DNA of 64,000 nucleotides, taken from NCBI GenBank assembly GCA_900103495.1, contig FMWZ01000013.1, forward strand, positions 61,644 to 125,643, given 5' to 3'. Positions 54,488-63,676 of this stretch are shown here, piece after piece. Numbering within the stretch: position 1 is the first letter of the stretch; the number at the start of each line of letters is the position of its first letter. The notes under the pieces are model-generated. The model made no database searches. It was given only the letters and a program-made list of their open reading frames with translations, and had not been told where the DNA came from. The position numbers and the translations under genes were made by a program. Source of the DNA: Lachnospiraceae bacterium G11. Its GTDB lineage: Bacteria > Bacillota > Clostridia > Lachnospirales > Lachnospiraceae.

Positions 54488-55516
54488 ATGGAAGAAAATA
54501 GAGAATTTGAGAATAACGAATTAGAAAATAATGATTTAGAAAAGAAGTTTAATACGCGAGTAATCGTCCACATTATATTAATTGCGCTTGTTGTGGCTTT
54601 CTTTGCATACATTGGAATAAGACTTTACAGATGGAACAAGGGAAAGGTTGACGATACCGATGTTTCTGTTATTAACCATGAATTTGACGTTGAGGTAATG
54701 GACTATATCTTGCCTATGGATCCGAAACTTCTTGAAGGAAGAGAGGATGATGGGGTTACTAGGATTGTTTTTCTAGGTAACAATCCTCTTGATAAAGCAA
54801 GATGGGACGATTCAAGCATTTGCAGGTTGGTTCAGAAAGAACTGACAGATTCAGGAGAGCATGCCGAGGTATATAACTGCTCTGTGGGCGAGAGCCTTGT
54901 AGCATCTATTAATGAGACATATGCCAACAACGTTCCCATTGACGCATTTGGCTTCTATTGGGTTAGCGCAGCAATAGCCACATCTGACTACAGCAATATG
55001 GATGATGCATATAGTCACATGGGCTATGAGAATACAGGAATGGTCGAGACAATAGATACGCTTAAAAATCTTGACTTTGAAACAGTCGATGTCATAGCGA
55101 TTATGTATGATGGTAATGATTTCAGATGTGACAGACCTTTGGATGACGGAGAAGATATTAATATTCAGTACTATACTGGGGCCATGGAGGCTGGCCTTCA
55201 GACGATTCAGGCTGCGTATCCGCATATAAGAATTATGGTATTGAGCCCTACATACGAGTATGGAGTGGACGAGACTGGCCAATATATCAATGCTGATTTA
55301 AAGAAAAACTACTTTGGATCGCTATCGACATATGTACAGAAAGAATCCGACACATGCTATGAAAATTCCGTTTCATATATTGACAACTATTACGGAACAG
55401 TAAATGAAATAAATGCGAAAGAATATCTGGAGGACAACCAGCAGCTTAACGAAGAAGGAAGAAAATTGGTTGCCAAGAGATTTGTCGAATGCCTGAATAA
55501 ATACAAGAATAAATAG
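54488..55516 (+). CDS. membrane-anchored SGNH-like protein, catalytic residues degenerate
   Basis: 342 residues. An acidic, repetitive N-terminus (EFENNELENNDLEKK), one anchor helix (about 28-46) and an outside domain. IVFLGNNPLDKARWD (about 92) sits where SGNH enzymes have GDS, and IMYDGNDF (about 204) fits block III. LEDNQQLNEEGRKLVAKRF near 312 matches block V except that the catalytic His is Gln. With neither Ser nor His in place it may bind rather than cleave acyl-glycans. AAGGAG (54477-54482) makes the start firm. The nearby acyltransferase-3 at 51528 is a possible partner. Confidence 0.6.
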   Translation: MEENREFENNELENNDLEKKFNTRVIVHIILIALVVAFFAYIGIRLYRWNKGKVDDTDVSVINHEFDVEVMDYILPMDPKLLEGREDDGVTRIVFLGNNPLDKARWDDSSICRLVQKELTDSGEHAEVYNCSVGESLVASINETYANNVPIDAFGFYWVSAAIATSDYSNMDDAYSHMGYENTGMVETIDTLKNLDFETVDVIAIMYDGNDFRCDRPLDDGEDINIQYYTGAMEAGLQTIQAAYPHIRIMVLSPTYEYGVDETGQYINADLKKNYFGSLSTYVQKESDTCYENSVSYIDNYYGTVNEINAKEYLEDNQQLNEEGRKLVAKRFVECLNKYKNK

Positions 55517-55537
55517 TGAGGAGGCAAAATTGCTATT

Positions 55538-56776
55538 ATGGGTAAAAAAATAGCTGTAGCCGGCACAGGGTATGTTGGATTATCGATTTCGGTTCTGCTT
55601 TCACAGAATAATGATGTCACGGCTGTTGATGTGATTCCTGAGAGAGTAAACATGATAAACAACCGCAAGTCGCCCATTCAGGACGAATATCTGGAAAAAT
55701 ATCTTGCATCCAAGGAGCTAAGGCTCAAAGCAACTCTAGATGGAGATGAGGCTTACAGAGATGCAGAATATGTAATAATTGCAACGCCAACAAACTATGA
55801 CAGCAAGAAGAACTTCTTTGATACAACTAGTGTTGAAAGTGTAATAGAGCAAGTTGAGAGAGTCAATTCGACTGCTACTATCGTAATTAAGAGTACTATC
55901 CCGGTAGGATACACAAGTTCAATAAGAGCAAAGTATAACGATAAACGCATCATCTTCAGTCCAGAATTTTTAAGAGAATCCAGAGCATTATATGATAATC
56001 TCTACCCTTCAAGAATTATAGTCGGAACTGATTTAAATGATGTGAAATTGACTGAGTCTGCCAAGGAGTTTACAGCCCTTTTAGTGGAAGGCGCGCTTAA
56101 GGAAGATATAGATGTCAAAATAATGGGTTTGACCGAGGCTGAAGCTGTTAAGCTTTTCGCCAACACTTATCTTGCACTTCGAGTATCGTTCTTTAACGAA
56201 CTTGACACTTATGCTGAAATGAGAGGGCTTGATACTAAAGCTATCATTGATGGTGTTTGCGCGGATGCGAGAATAGGAAATTACTACAACAATCCTTCCT
56301 TTGGCTACGGCGGATATTGTCTCCCTAAGGATACTAAGCAGCTCCTTGCAAATTATAATGATGTTCCTCAAGAAATCATGTCTGCAATAGTTCAGTCTAA
56401 CAGGACAAGAAAGGATTATATAGCAGACCGGGTTCTTGAACTTGCAGGAGCCTATGAGGCGAATTCTTCTTGGAACGAAAACATGGAGAAGGAAGTTATC
56501 ATTGGTGTATATAGGCTTACCATGAAGACCAATTCTGATAACTTCAGGCATAGTTCTATCCAGGGAATAATGAAACGCGTAAAGGCTAAAGGTGCTACCG
56601 TTATCATATATGAACCCAGCTTGGAGGATGGAACCACCTTTTTCGGAAGCAAAGTTGTGAATAATCTTGATGAGTTTAAGAAAAAGAGCAATAGTATCAT
56701 TGCCAATAGATACGATTCATCATTGGATGATGTAAAGGATAAAGTCTACACAAGAGATTTATATAGCAGAGACTAG
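55538..56776 (+). CDS. ugd: UDP-glucose 6-dehydrogenase
   Basis: 412 residues. [20 protein letters not shown] (4-23) is the NAD loop. [37 protein letters not shown] (about 145) and the catalytic Cys261 in [14 protein letters not shown] identify the short Ugd branch, distinct from the TviB-like enzyme at 7423. It converts UDP-glucose to UDP-glucuronate. The 4-epimerase at 60885 would then give UDP-galacturonate. A strong GAGGAGG lies somewhat far upstream (about 13 bases). Confidence 0.95.
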   Translation: MGKKIAVAGTGYVGLSISVLLSQNNDVTAVDVIPERVNMINNRKSPIQDEYLEKYLASKELRLKATLDGDEAYRDAEYVIIATPTNYDSKKNFFDTTSVESVIEQVERVNSTATIVIKSTIPVGYTSSIRAKYNDKRIIFSPEFLRESRALYDNLYPSRIIVGTDLNDVKLTESAKEFTALLVEGALKEDIDVKIMGLTEAEAVKLFANTYLALRVSFFNELDTYAEMRGLDTKAIIDGVCADARIGNYYNNPSFGYGGYCLPKDTKQLLANYNDVPQEIMSAIVQSNRTRKDYIADRVLELAGAYEANSSWNENMEKEVIIGVYRLTMKTNSDNFRHSSIQGIMKRVKAKGATVIIYEPSLEDGTTFFGSKVVNNLDEFKKKSNSIIANRYDSSLDDVKDKVYTRDLYSRD

Positions 56777-56791
56777 CAGGAGTGATGGGGT

Positions 56792-57718
56792 ATGGATAAG
56801 ATAGCAGTTTTGATTCCTTGCTATAACGAGGAGAAAACTATAACTAAAGTTGTTACGGACGCGAAGAATGCACTTCCTGAGGCAGTGGTTTATGTGTACG
56901 ATAACAACTCTACTGACAATTCTGCCAAGCTTGCGCTAGAGGCAGGGGCAGTTGTTCGTAAAGAGCCTTTACAGGGCAAGGGAAATGTTATCAGAAGGAT
57001 GTTCAGGGAAGTCGAAGCTGAGTGTTATATTATGCTCGATGGCGACGACACTTATCCTATTGAGAATGCTCCTGAGATGGCAAGACTTGTTCTGGAGAAT
57101 AAAGCTGACATGGTTGTGGGAGACAGACTGTCATCCACATATTTCACAGAGAACAAGAGGCCTTTCCACAATTTCGGTAACAGCTTAGTTCGATTTGCAA
57201 TTAATAAAATATTTGATTGCAGTATTAAGGATATAATGACTGGATACAGAGCCTTTAGCTATGGCTTTGTAAAGACGTTCCCCGTATTGTCTAAGGGATT
57301 TGAAATTGAGACAGAAATGACCATACACGCTGTAAATAATAACATGTATATTGAAAACGTAGTTGTAGAATATAGAGACAGACCTGAAGGCAGTGAATCA
57401 AAGCTTAGTACATATTCCGATGGCACTAGGGTTCTTTGGACTATTCTTAAACTGTTTAAGAACTATAAACCATTCAGATTTTTTACAAGTTTGGCTGTTA
57501 TTCTGACGTTGATTGCCGCCATAGTATTCGCCCCCGTTTTTGCCACATATTTGGAAACAGGATTTGTGGGTAGATTCCCTACCTTGATTGTATGTGGATT
57601 CGTTGAACTTGCAGCAGTGCAAGCTTTCTTCGCGGGAATGATACTTTCTGATATAGCGAAGCAGAACAGAAGACAGTTTGAGATGGAATACAACAGAGTT
57701 TCAGAAAGACGGAATTAG
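56792..57718 (+). CDS. GtrB/RgtE-like GT2 polyprenyl-phosphate glycosyltransferase
   Basis: 308 residues. AVLIPCYNEEKTITKVV, VYVYDNNSTDNS (about 32), LQGKGNVIRRMF, YIMLDGDDTYP (about 78) and IKDIMTGYRAFS (about 140) are typical of DPM1/GtrB-like enzymes. Two C-terminal helices lie at about 228-290. It would move one sugar from a nucleotide donor onto polyprenyl phosphate. Between Ugd and a UDP-GlcA 4-epimerase, the most natural donor is UDP-GalA or UDP-GlcA, as for rhizobial RgtE. AGGAG at 56778-56782 supports the start. Confidence 0.88.
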   Translation: MDKIAVLIPCYNEEKTITKVVTDAKNALPEAVVYVYDNNSTDNSAKLALEAGAVVRKEPLQGKGNVIRRMFREVEAECYIMLDGDDTYPIENAPEMARLVLENKADMVVGDRLSSTYFTENKRPFHNFGNSLVRFAINKIFDCSIKDIMTGYRAFSYGFVKTFPVLSKGFEIETEMTIHAVNNNMYIENVVVEYRDRPEGSESKLSTYSDGTRVLWTILKLFKNYKPFRFFTSLAVILTLIAAIVFAPVFATYLETGFVGRFPTLIVCGFVELAAVQAFFAGMILSDIAKQNRRQFEMEYNRVSERRN

Positions 57719-57722
57719 TCAA

Positions 57723-59639
57723 ATGGTCAAATTATCTAAAGCAAAATGCATATTCCTTATAGTGATATCTGCGCTTATGCTCATATGGGCTTTTGCGTGG
57801 CCGATTGGAAACAAGTTGGTCCTTGGCATGGCTTATGCAGATGTTGAGGATGGAACGCAGATTAAAGCATATCGTGAGTTTAACTACGAAGGATTTCAGG
57901 AAGAAAATAGTAATACTCAGCAAACAAATGGTGGTACCGCATACTTTAACTTGAGATGGAATCACGAAGATTTAACCGGACTTATGATTAAGCCTACAAA
58001 TGGCTCGGATTCTGTTCTCTTAAACTTCATGAATATATATTTATCTCACAACATGTGGGATACACCGGTTTGCCAGTTGACTTCAGATCAGATTTACTCA
58101 TCCTTTGAGATTGCGGACGGAGAGTTTGGAATTGATGAGACCGGTTTTCTTAGAATAAATCCCCAAGGTGAAGACTGTACACTGGTGTGTACATCAACTG
58201 AACTCATAGATTCAATTAAGAATGTTGATTTGACATTAAAACATCAGACAAAGGTTAGCCGAATATCCTCGGCACTGTTAATTATTGCTCTATTATGGCT
58301 CACTGTTATAAACATTGAGAGTATAATGGCCTTTTTTGAGAAGCAAGATACTTGGGCAGTTATCTCCATCCTTTCTATAATTGTTGCCGGAGCAGGAGTA
58401 TGGGTAATAGCGTTTCACTCAGGCATATCCCATCCAGATGAAGATGATGTAATAAAGTGTCTTAATTACGGAATGAATCATTTGATTCCTCCGGATATGA
58501 GAGTAGAAGAAGTGGCAAATACTTATAGTGGATATGGGTATACCAAACTGGCTAACTCAACCTGGTATTTTCTGATTGCGGGTAAGATAGCATGGCTTGC
58601 AAGCAAAATGTGGAATGGAATTCTGTATTACAGGGTTCCCAACTTCCTTATGTTTGCGGGGATGGCATATTTATATGTAAAAAATATAGGCAAGAAGAGA
58701 TGGCTTGTATTTATTCTGGGTATTTGCGTACAGGCATGGTATATTTTCTCGTATACTACTGCGGATGCGCTGGATTTCTTCCTGTGCTTTATTGCTTTAC
58801 TCCTAATCACAGATGAAAACAGTATTCTTTATAAGGCTGTAGTTGAAAAATTCGAAGGAAAGGCAATGTGGAGACATGCCCTTCTCGGAGTCCTGTTCGG
58901 ATTTATATTCTTGGGCAAACCCAACTATTGGGCTATACTTGCCTTGGCGTTTGTTGTGCTTTTGTTTAAACTACTTGAAGCTGAAAGGGATGCCAGAAAA
59001 AATCTTTGGATAAACTATGGTGTTATTATCGGATTCTTTCTTGTAACAATTGGTACAAGATATGCCTTTGATTTATATCACTATGGCTTTGGAATCTCCG
59101 AGGTGAAGGCAGAGATGGAGGCACTTCATTCTGCATATGATAAGAATCCGACTACACCTTCTCAGAATATAGCGGTTACATACAGAATGTTTAGTTACGG
59201 GCACTCATTACCTGAACTATTTATGGCTGTGCCTACATGGTTTAAAAGCACTTACAGAAGTTTTTGTGGAATCTTGGGTGACAGTGCAACGAAGGATACT
59301 TACTTCAAGATAATGGGTATCTTATACGGATTTGTTGTAGCAGCTCTTGGCTATTTCGGAATAAAGAATGTTGGCGAAAAACCTCGACTTGAGAAAGTAA
59401 AACTGGGGGTGCTTTACGGACTGTTCATTGTAAGCTTTGTAGCTTCCATAATCAATTCCTATGTTTCGGATAGCCAGCCTCAGGGAAGATATTTGCTCCC
59501 TATGCTTTTCACTGCATCTTATATCGCTTATTTAACACCTGAGATATTTGAAAAGAAGTTCTTTAAGACAGTGCTTATCAGCCTTCAGGTATTATCAGCC
59601 TGGTATTTTGTTACTGCAGGAGTAGGTTGCTTTGTATGA
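57723..59639 (+). CDS. GT-C-like membrane glycosyltransferase with N-terminal ectodomain
   Basis: About 638 residues. Helix 1 (about 7-30), a soluble outside region (about 35-175), then about eleven helices. HSGISHPDEDDVIKCLNYG (about 222) is a GT-C-type acidic loop similar to DUF2142-like proteins. ATG 57723 is used because an upstream Met at 57678 lies inside the previous gene. The ectodomain is beta-rich but not obviously the same as in the 1832 and 17032 proteins. It probably uses the polyprenyl-phosphate sugar made by the 56792 product. ATGA couples it to the next gene. Confidence 0.68.
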   Translation: MVKLSKAKCIFLIVISALMLIWAFAWPIGNKLVLGMAYADVEDGTQIKAYREFNYEGFQEENSNTQQTNGGTAYFNLRWNHEDLTGLMIKPTNGSDSVLLNFMNIYLSHNMWDTPVCQLTSDQIYSSFEIADGEFGIDETGFLRINPQGEDCTLVCTSTELIDSIKNVDLTLKHQTKVSRISSALLIIALLWLTVINIESIMAFFEKQDTWAVISILSIIVAGAGVWVIAFHSGISHPDEDDVIKCLNYGMNHLIPPDMRVEEVANTYSGYGYTKLANSTWYFLIAGKIAWLASKMWNGILYYRVPNFLMFAGMAYLYVKNIGKKRWLVFILGICVQAWYIFSYTTADALDFFLCFIALLLITDENSILYKAVVEKFEGKAMWRHALLGVLFGFIFLGKPNYWAILALAFVVLLFKLLEAERDARKNLWINYGVIIGFFLVTIGTRYAFDLYHYGFGISEVKAEMEALHSAYDKNPTTPSQNIAVTYRMFSYGHSLPELFMAVPTWFKSTYRSFCGILGDSATKDTYFKIMGILYGFVVAALGYFGIKNVGEKPRLEKVKLGVLYGLFIVSFVASIINSYVSDSQPQGRYLLPMLFTASYIAYLTPEIFEKKFFKTVLISLQVLSAWYFVTAGVGCFV

Positions 59640-60898
59640 AGCTAAAAGATATAAGCTATAAGACTAAGAATTTAATAGTTGTTCTCCTTGGACTTGCATT
59701 ACGATTTTATTATGTTATTGCAACTCCTGTTCTTCAGAAGAATCAGTATGATATTGGTTCCGTGGATGTCAATCAAGGAATATTCACAGGTCATCTAGGA
59801 TATATATATTATCTTTATACAAATAGACGTCTACCTGATTTTGATCCAAGAGAGGTTTATCAGTTTTTTCATCCACCTCTTCACCATGGGATAGAAGCTT
59901 TATGGCTCTCTGTAGTCAATATATTCACGAAAGATTTTGTGGCCCAATTGGAGTGGCTTCAGATACCGACGCTTGTTTATTCTTGCTTAATTGTTTTTGT
60001 GACATGGAAGCTGGTTAAAGAACTGAGAGTTTCTGATAATAGGCAGTGGGTTGTCCTTGGAGTAATAGCGCTTCATCCGACCTTGATTTACATGGCGGGA
60101 AGCCTTAATAATGATGGGCTTTCACTTTTGTTTCAGTTTGCAGTAATATGGCTTGTAGTCAGATGGTATAAAAATAGAACTACGTCTAATATCGTTTGGA
60201 TTGCATTGGCAATCAGCTTAGGAATGTTAACAAAGCTGTCGGCATCGCTGATAGCCATTCCTACAGCATTTGTTTTCCTGCATGTGTTTATCACGGAATG
60301 GAAGGAGTTAAATTCATTCCCCATAAAGAGGCTTATACAGTATGTCGTTTTTGGCACCATTTGTGTACCTTTAGGGATGAGTTGGGCAGTCAGATGCAAG
60401 ATTAAGTTTGATATGCCATTAACCTATGTCAATAAACTTCCTGAAGACAGTTGGCAGTATATAGGAAACTATACACTGTGGCAAAGATTTGGAATCCCTA
60501 ATCCTATTGAATTCATAAAGAATCTTTCACATGGAAGCATAGGCTTTGGCGAAAACATGTGGGTGCAGTTGTTTAGAACGGCAGCCCTTGGTGAGATGGA
60601 TTTGAGTGAGTTGTCGATGACTCTTAAAGTGTTGTCGATGTTGTTGATTCTCGCAACCACAGTTGTAGCTCTTATAGCTTTTGCAAAGTTTATAAGGTTC
60701 TTTGGGACCGATGGGTATGATAGAGCAATCAAATGGTTTATGATAATCATTTATTTTGTGCAGGTGATATCATTTGTGCGATTCTGCTACGGATATCCCC
60801 ATCAGTGCACTTTGAACTTCAGATATATGGTTCCTGTGCTAATTCCACAGGCCATTGCTTTAGCAGAAGTAAGGAGGACTAGAAATGTCCAAAACTAA
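59636..60898 (+). CDS. GT39/ArnT-like membrane glycosyltransferase
   Basis: About 420 residues with ten helices. QYDIGSVDVNQGIFTG (about 30), then EVYQFFHPPLHHGIEALWL (about 70) and HPTLIYMAGSLNNDGLSLLF, match GT39/ArnT-like proteins, which transfer sugars from polyprenyl phosphate outside the membrane. The ATG at 59636 overlaps the previous stop as ATGA; TTG 59627 is the alternative. It lies in the GalA set and is a candidate GalA transferase alongside the preceding gene. Confidence 0.75.
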   Translation: MKLKDISYKTKNLIVVLLGLALRFYYVIATPVLQKNQYDIGSVDVNQGIFTGHLGYIYYLYTNRRLPDFDPREVYQFFHPPLHHGIEALWLSVVNIFTKDFVAQLEWLQIPTLVYSCLIVFVTWKLVKELRVSDNRQWVVLGVIALHPTLIYMAGSLNNDGLSLLFQFAVIWLVVRWYKNRTTSNIVWIALAISLGMLTKLSASLIAIPTAFVFLHVFITEWKELNSFPIKRLIQYVVFGTICVPLGMSWAVRCKIKFDMPLTYVNKLPEDSWQYIGNYTLWQRFGIPNPIEFIKNLSHGSIGFGENMWVQLFRTAALGEMDLSELSMTLKVLSMLLILATTVVALIAFAKFIRFFGTDGYDRAIKWFMIIIYFVQVISFVRFCYGYPHQCTLNFRYMVPVLIPQAIALAEVRRTRNVQN

Positions 60899-61952
60899 AG
60901 TTGAATTAAACGGAAAAACAATACTTGTGACAGGAAGCCCCGGATTTATCGGGGCTAATCTTGTTTTAAGATTACTTAAGGAAATGGAATCCGGGACAGT
61001 TATTTCTTTTGATTCCATGAATGACTATTATGATCCAAAAATAAAAAAATACAGGCTTGGACTTATAGAGGAAGCTTCAAAAACTTCCAAGGTTAAGCAT
61101 ATATTTGTGAAGGGCAATTTGGCTGATAAAGAGGTAATAGATAAATTATTCGACGAATACGAACCTTCTGTTGTAGTTAATCTTGCTGCTCAGGCCGGAG
61201 TGCGTTACAGTATTGAGCATCCGGATGCTTATATCGAGAGCAACATAGTTGGCTTCTTTAATATACTTGAGGCCTGCAGGCATAATCCTGTTGAACATCT
61301 AGTGTATGCTTCCAGTTCATCAGTATATGGCGGGAATAAGAAGGTGCCTTTCTCAACAGATGACAAGGTCGATAATCCGGTTAGCTTATATGCAGCAACA
61401 AAGAAGAGTAATGAGCTTTTGGCGCATTCTTATTCGAAATTATATAATATACCGTCCACAGGTCTAAGGTTTTTTACAGTATATGGACCTGCCGGAAGAC
61501 CGGATATGTTTTATTTTACGGCAACTAATAAGCTTAGAGCCGGTGAAACAATACAGATATTCAATTATGGCAATATGAAGCGAGACTTCACCTATATTGA
61601 TGATATAGTTGAGGGCGTATTGAGGGTGATGCAAGGTGCACCGGAGAAAGCCACAGGAGAAGATGGATTACCTATTCCTCCCTATTCCGTATACAACATC
61701 GGGGGTGGTCAGCCTGAGAACCTCCTAGATTATATTTCAACTCTTCAGGAAGAACTGGTTAATGCGGGGGTGCTGCCTTATGATTATGACTTTGAGGGGC
61801 ACAGGAAACTGATTGGAATGCAACCGGGAGATGTGCCTATTACGTACGCTGACAGTGCTGCGCTGGAGAAGGATTATGGTTTTACCCCTAAGATAGGAAT
61901 CAAGGAAGGATTAAGAAACTTCTGTATTTGGTATAAAGAGTATTACGGATAA
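60885..61952 (+). CDS. UDP-glucuronate 4-epimerase
   Basis: 355 residues, extended SDR. The NAD loop TGSPGFIGANL is near 16-26. LAAQAGVRYSIEHPDAYIESN (about 99), ASSSSVYGGNKKVPFS and RFFTVYGPAGRPDMFYF (about 193) are the signature of the GAE/LpsL/Cap1J group, which interconverts UDP-GlcA and UDP-GalA. YAATKK supplies the Tyr-x3-Lys pair. Paired with Ugd five genes upstream, it would provide UDP-GalA for block 3. GGAGG at about 60872 supports the start, and it overlaps the GT-C gene by 14 bases. Confidence 0.95.
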   Translation: MSKTKVELNGKTILVTGSPGFIGANLVLRLLKEMESGTVISFDSMNDYYDPKIKKYRLGLIEEASKTSKVKHIFVKGNLADKEVIDKLFDEYEPSVVVNLAAQAGVRYSIEHPDAYIESNIVGFFNILEACRHNPVEHLVYASSSSVYGGNKKVPFSTDDKVDNPVSLYAATKKSNELLAHSYSKLYNIPSTGLRFFTVYGPAGRPDMFYFTATNKLRAGETIQIFNYGNMKRDFTYIDDIVEGVLRVMQGAPEKATGEDGLPIPPYSVYNIGGGQPENLLDYISTLQEELVNAGVLPYDYDFEGHRKLIGMQPGDVPITYADSAALEKDYGFTPKIGIKEGLRNFCIWYKEYYG

Positions 61953-61954
61953 AA

Positions 61955-63622
61955 ATGAAAGATATAAATGATTCAAAAAAACATATAGCTATGTACATTG
62001 GTTCTCTTAGTAAAGGGGGAGCAGAACATGTCATGTGTAACCTCGCGGAATACTTTTTCCTTGAGGGATATAAAGTAACAATTGTTACAACTTACTACGA
62101 AGATGATGAGTATGAACTGTCGAACGCCTTTTGGAAGAGGTCAATAGATTCTTCCGCTGACAACAAATATCTTCCAACAGATGTAATCAACTCAAAGGAC
62201 ATGCCTAGGGAAGTATTCCTTTTAGATGAAGATAACTGCCCTGGGATTAGGCGAGTATTCAGTGGGCTCATGCCATCGGATAGAAAGGGCAGATTATATA
62301 ATTTTTTGGCCAGAACAAAGAAACTTGAGGATATTTGGGCGGATTTAAGGCCTGACTTAATTCTTTCTTTTATTGGCAAAAATAATATAATGGCTTTGCA
62401 AACGGCAAGGAAGTTTGGGATTCCAGTGGTGGTTTCAGTTAGAGCAAACCCACCGATGGAATACTACACAAAAACTCTTAAGACAATGGCAAATAAGCTG
62501 TTTCCACAGGCGGCAGGAGTTGTCTTGCAAACTACAGGGGCAGCGGAATTCTTTGATGAGAAGGTTCGTGAGAAATGCCACGTCCTTCCTAATTCAGTTT
62601 CGGAAGAGTTCATTGCCAGAGAAGTTGTTCCTTTCGAGAATAGAACAAAGACGATAGTAAGCGTTGGAAGGCTTGATAATAACAAGAATCAGGGAATTCT
62701 TATCAGAGCCTTCGGGCGATTAATGGATAAATACCCTGATTATAAACTGGTCATTATCGGAGATGGAGATTGCCGAGGAGAATATACGCGTTTGGCGGGG
62801 GAAACTCCCGAGCCTACGAGAATAGAATTCACCGGTAATATTGGCAACGTGGCAGATAGGATATCGGATGCAAAAATCTATGTTCTGACATCCAAGGAAG
62901 AAGGACTTCCAAATGCTCTTATTGAGGCGATGGCTTTAGGTCTTGTGACCATATCAACAGACTGTCCTTGCGGTGGACCGGCGGATATTATTTCTGATGG
63001 AGATAATGGCATTCTGATTCCCATGGGAACTGACGAAGAGATGGAGAATTCACTTGTTTCTGCATTGGATAGGGCAATGTCTGATGATTCTCTGGCAAGA
63101 AGACTTTCAGAAAATGCTCTTTCGGTAAGAGAGAAGTATTCTCCTGCCATAATTAATGCGTTATGGAAGGATTATTTTGAAAAGGTCATGAGTGAAGAAG
63201 TTGTAGCAGAAAAGAGTAAGATGCAAACTCTCATAGAGTATGTAAAACAATTCATTTCGTTTGGATTAATAGGTGGATTAAACACGTTTCTAAGCCTCGG
63301 AATATACTGGTTTGTTATTTATCTTGGCGGCCATTATCTTCTAGCAAATGCTATTGCCTTTGCAATAACTGTGTTTATTTCATATGTTCTAAACAACATT
63401 TTTACTTTTAAAGGTGAAGGCAAGGCAGAGTGGTCACTCAAGACACTTTTTAAGGTGTATGTATCCTATTCCATTACAGGTCTTTTCCTTACAAGTTTTC
63501 TTTTGTGGATTTGGACCGATTGTCTGGGTATAAATGAAAACATTGCACCCATTATCAATCTGTTCTTTACCATTCCCCTGAACTTCCTGCTCAATAAATT
63601 CTGGGCTTATAAGAAAAATTAA
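61955..63622 (+). CDS. GT4 glycosyltransferase fused to a GtrA-like membrane domain
   Basis: 555 residues. The GT4 part (about 1-400) begins HIAMYIGSLSKGGAEHVM and has SIVSVGRLDNNKNQGIL-type second-domain start (about 228) and E-x7-E in SKEEGLPNALIEAMALG (about 310). After a charged linker, about 425-555 is a four-helix GtrA-like domain: FISFGLIGGLNTFLSLGIYW, FISYVLNNIFTF and NFLLNKFWAYKK. GtrA proteins are thought to flip polyprenyl-phosphate sugars. The N-part is a paralog of the minus-strand gene at 1-825. It is the last gene before the locus terminator and likely serves the GtrB/GT-C set just upstream. Confidence 0.9.
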   Translation: MKDINDSKKHIAMYIGSLSKGGAEHVMCNLAEYFFLEGYKVTIVTTYYEDDEYELSNAFWKRSIDSSADNKYLPTDVINSKDMPREVFLLDEDNCPGIRRVFSGLMPSDRKGRLYNFLARTKKLEDIWADLRPDLILSFIGKNNIMALQTARKFGIPVVVSVRANPPMEYYTKTLKTMANKLFPQAAGVVLQTTGAAEFFDEKVREKCHVLPNSVSEEFIAREVVPFENRTKTIVSVGRLDNNKNQGILIRAFGRLMDKYPDYKLVIIGDGDCRGEYTRLAGETPEPTRIEFTGNIGNVADRISDAKIYVLTSKEEGLPNALIEAMALGLVTISTDCPCGGPADIISDGDNGILIPMGTDEEMENSLVSALDRAMSDDSLARRLSENALSVREKYSPAIINALWKDYFEKVMSEEVVAEKSKMQTLIEYVKQFISFGLIGGLNTFLSLGIYWFVIYLGGHYLLANAIAFAITVFISYVLNNIFTFKGEGKAEWSLKTLFKVYVSYSITGLFLTSFLLWIWTDCLGINENIAPIINLFFTIPLNFLLNKFWAYKKN

Positions 63623-63640
63623 GAAAATTAAGAAAATCAT

Positions 63641-63676
63641 AATAAACAGAAGGGCTTTTTAGCCCTTCTGTTTATT
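63641..63676 (+). terminator. rho-independent terminator at locus end
   Basis: Perfect 16-bp inverted repeat: arms 63641-63656 and 63661-63676 around a TTTT loop, with an AGAAGGGCT/AGCCCTTCT core and an A-rich to T-rich outer part. It begins 18 bases after the last stop codon and, being symmetric, could stop transcription from either side. The group II intron sequence starts directly behind it. Confidence 0.92.

Noticed and set aside
54494..54545. Short repeated GAA/AAT-rich units at the start of the SGNH-like gene as a phase-variable repeat
   Set aside because: The units are imperfect and keep the frame (EFENNELENNDLEKK); there is no homogeneous tract likely to slip.
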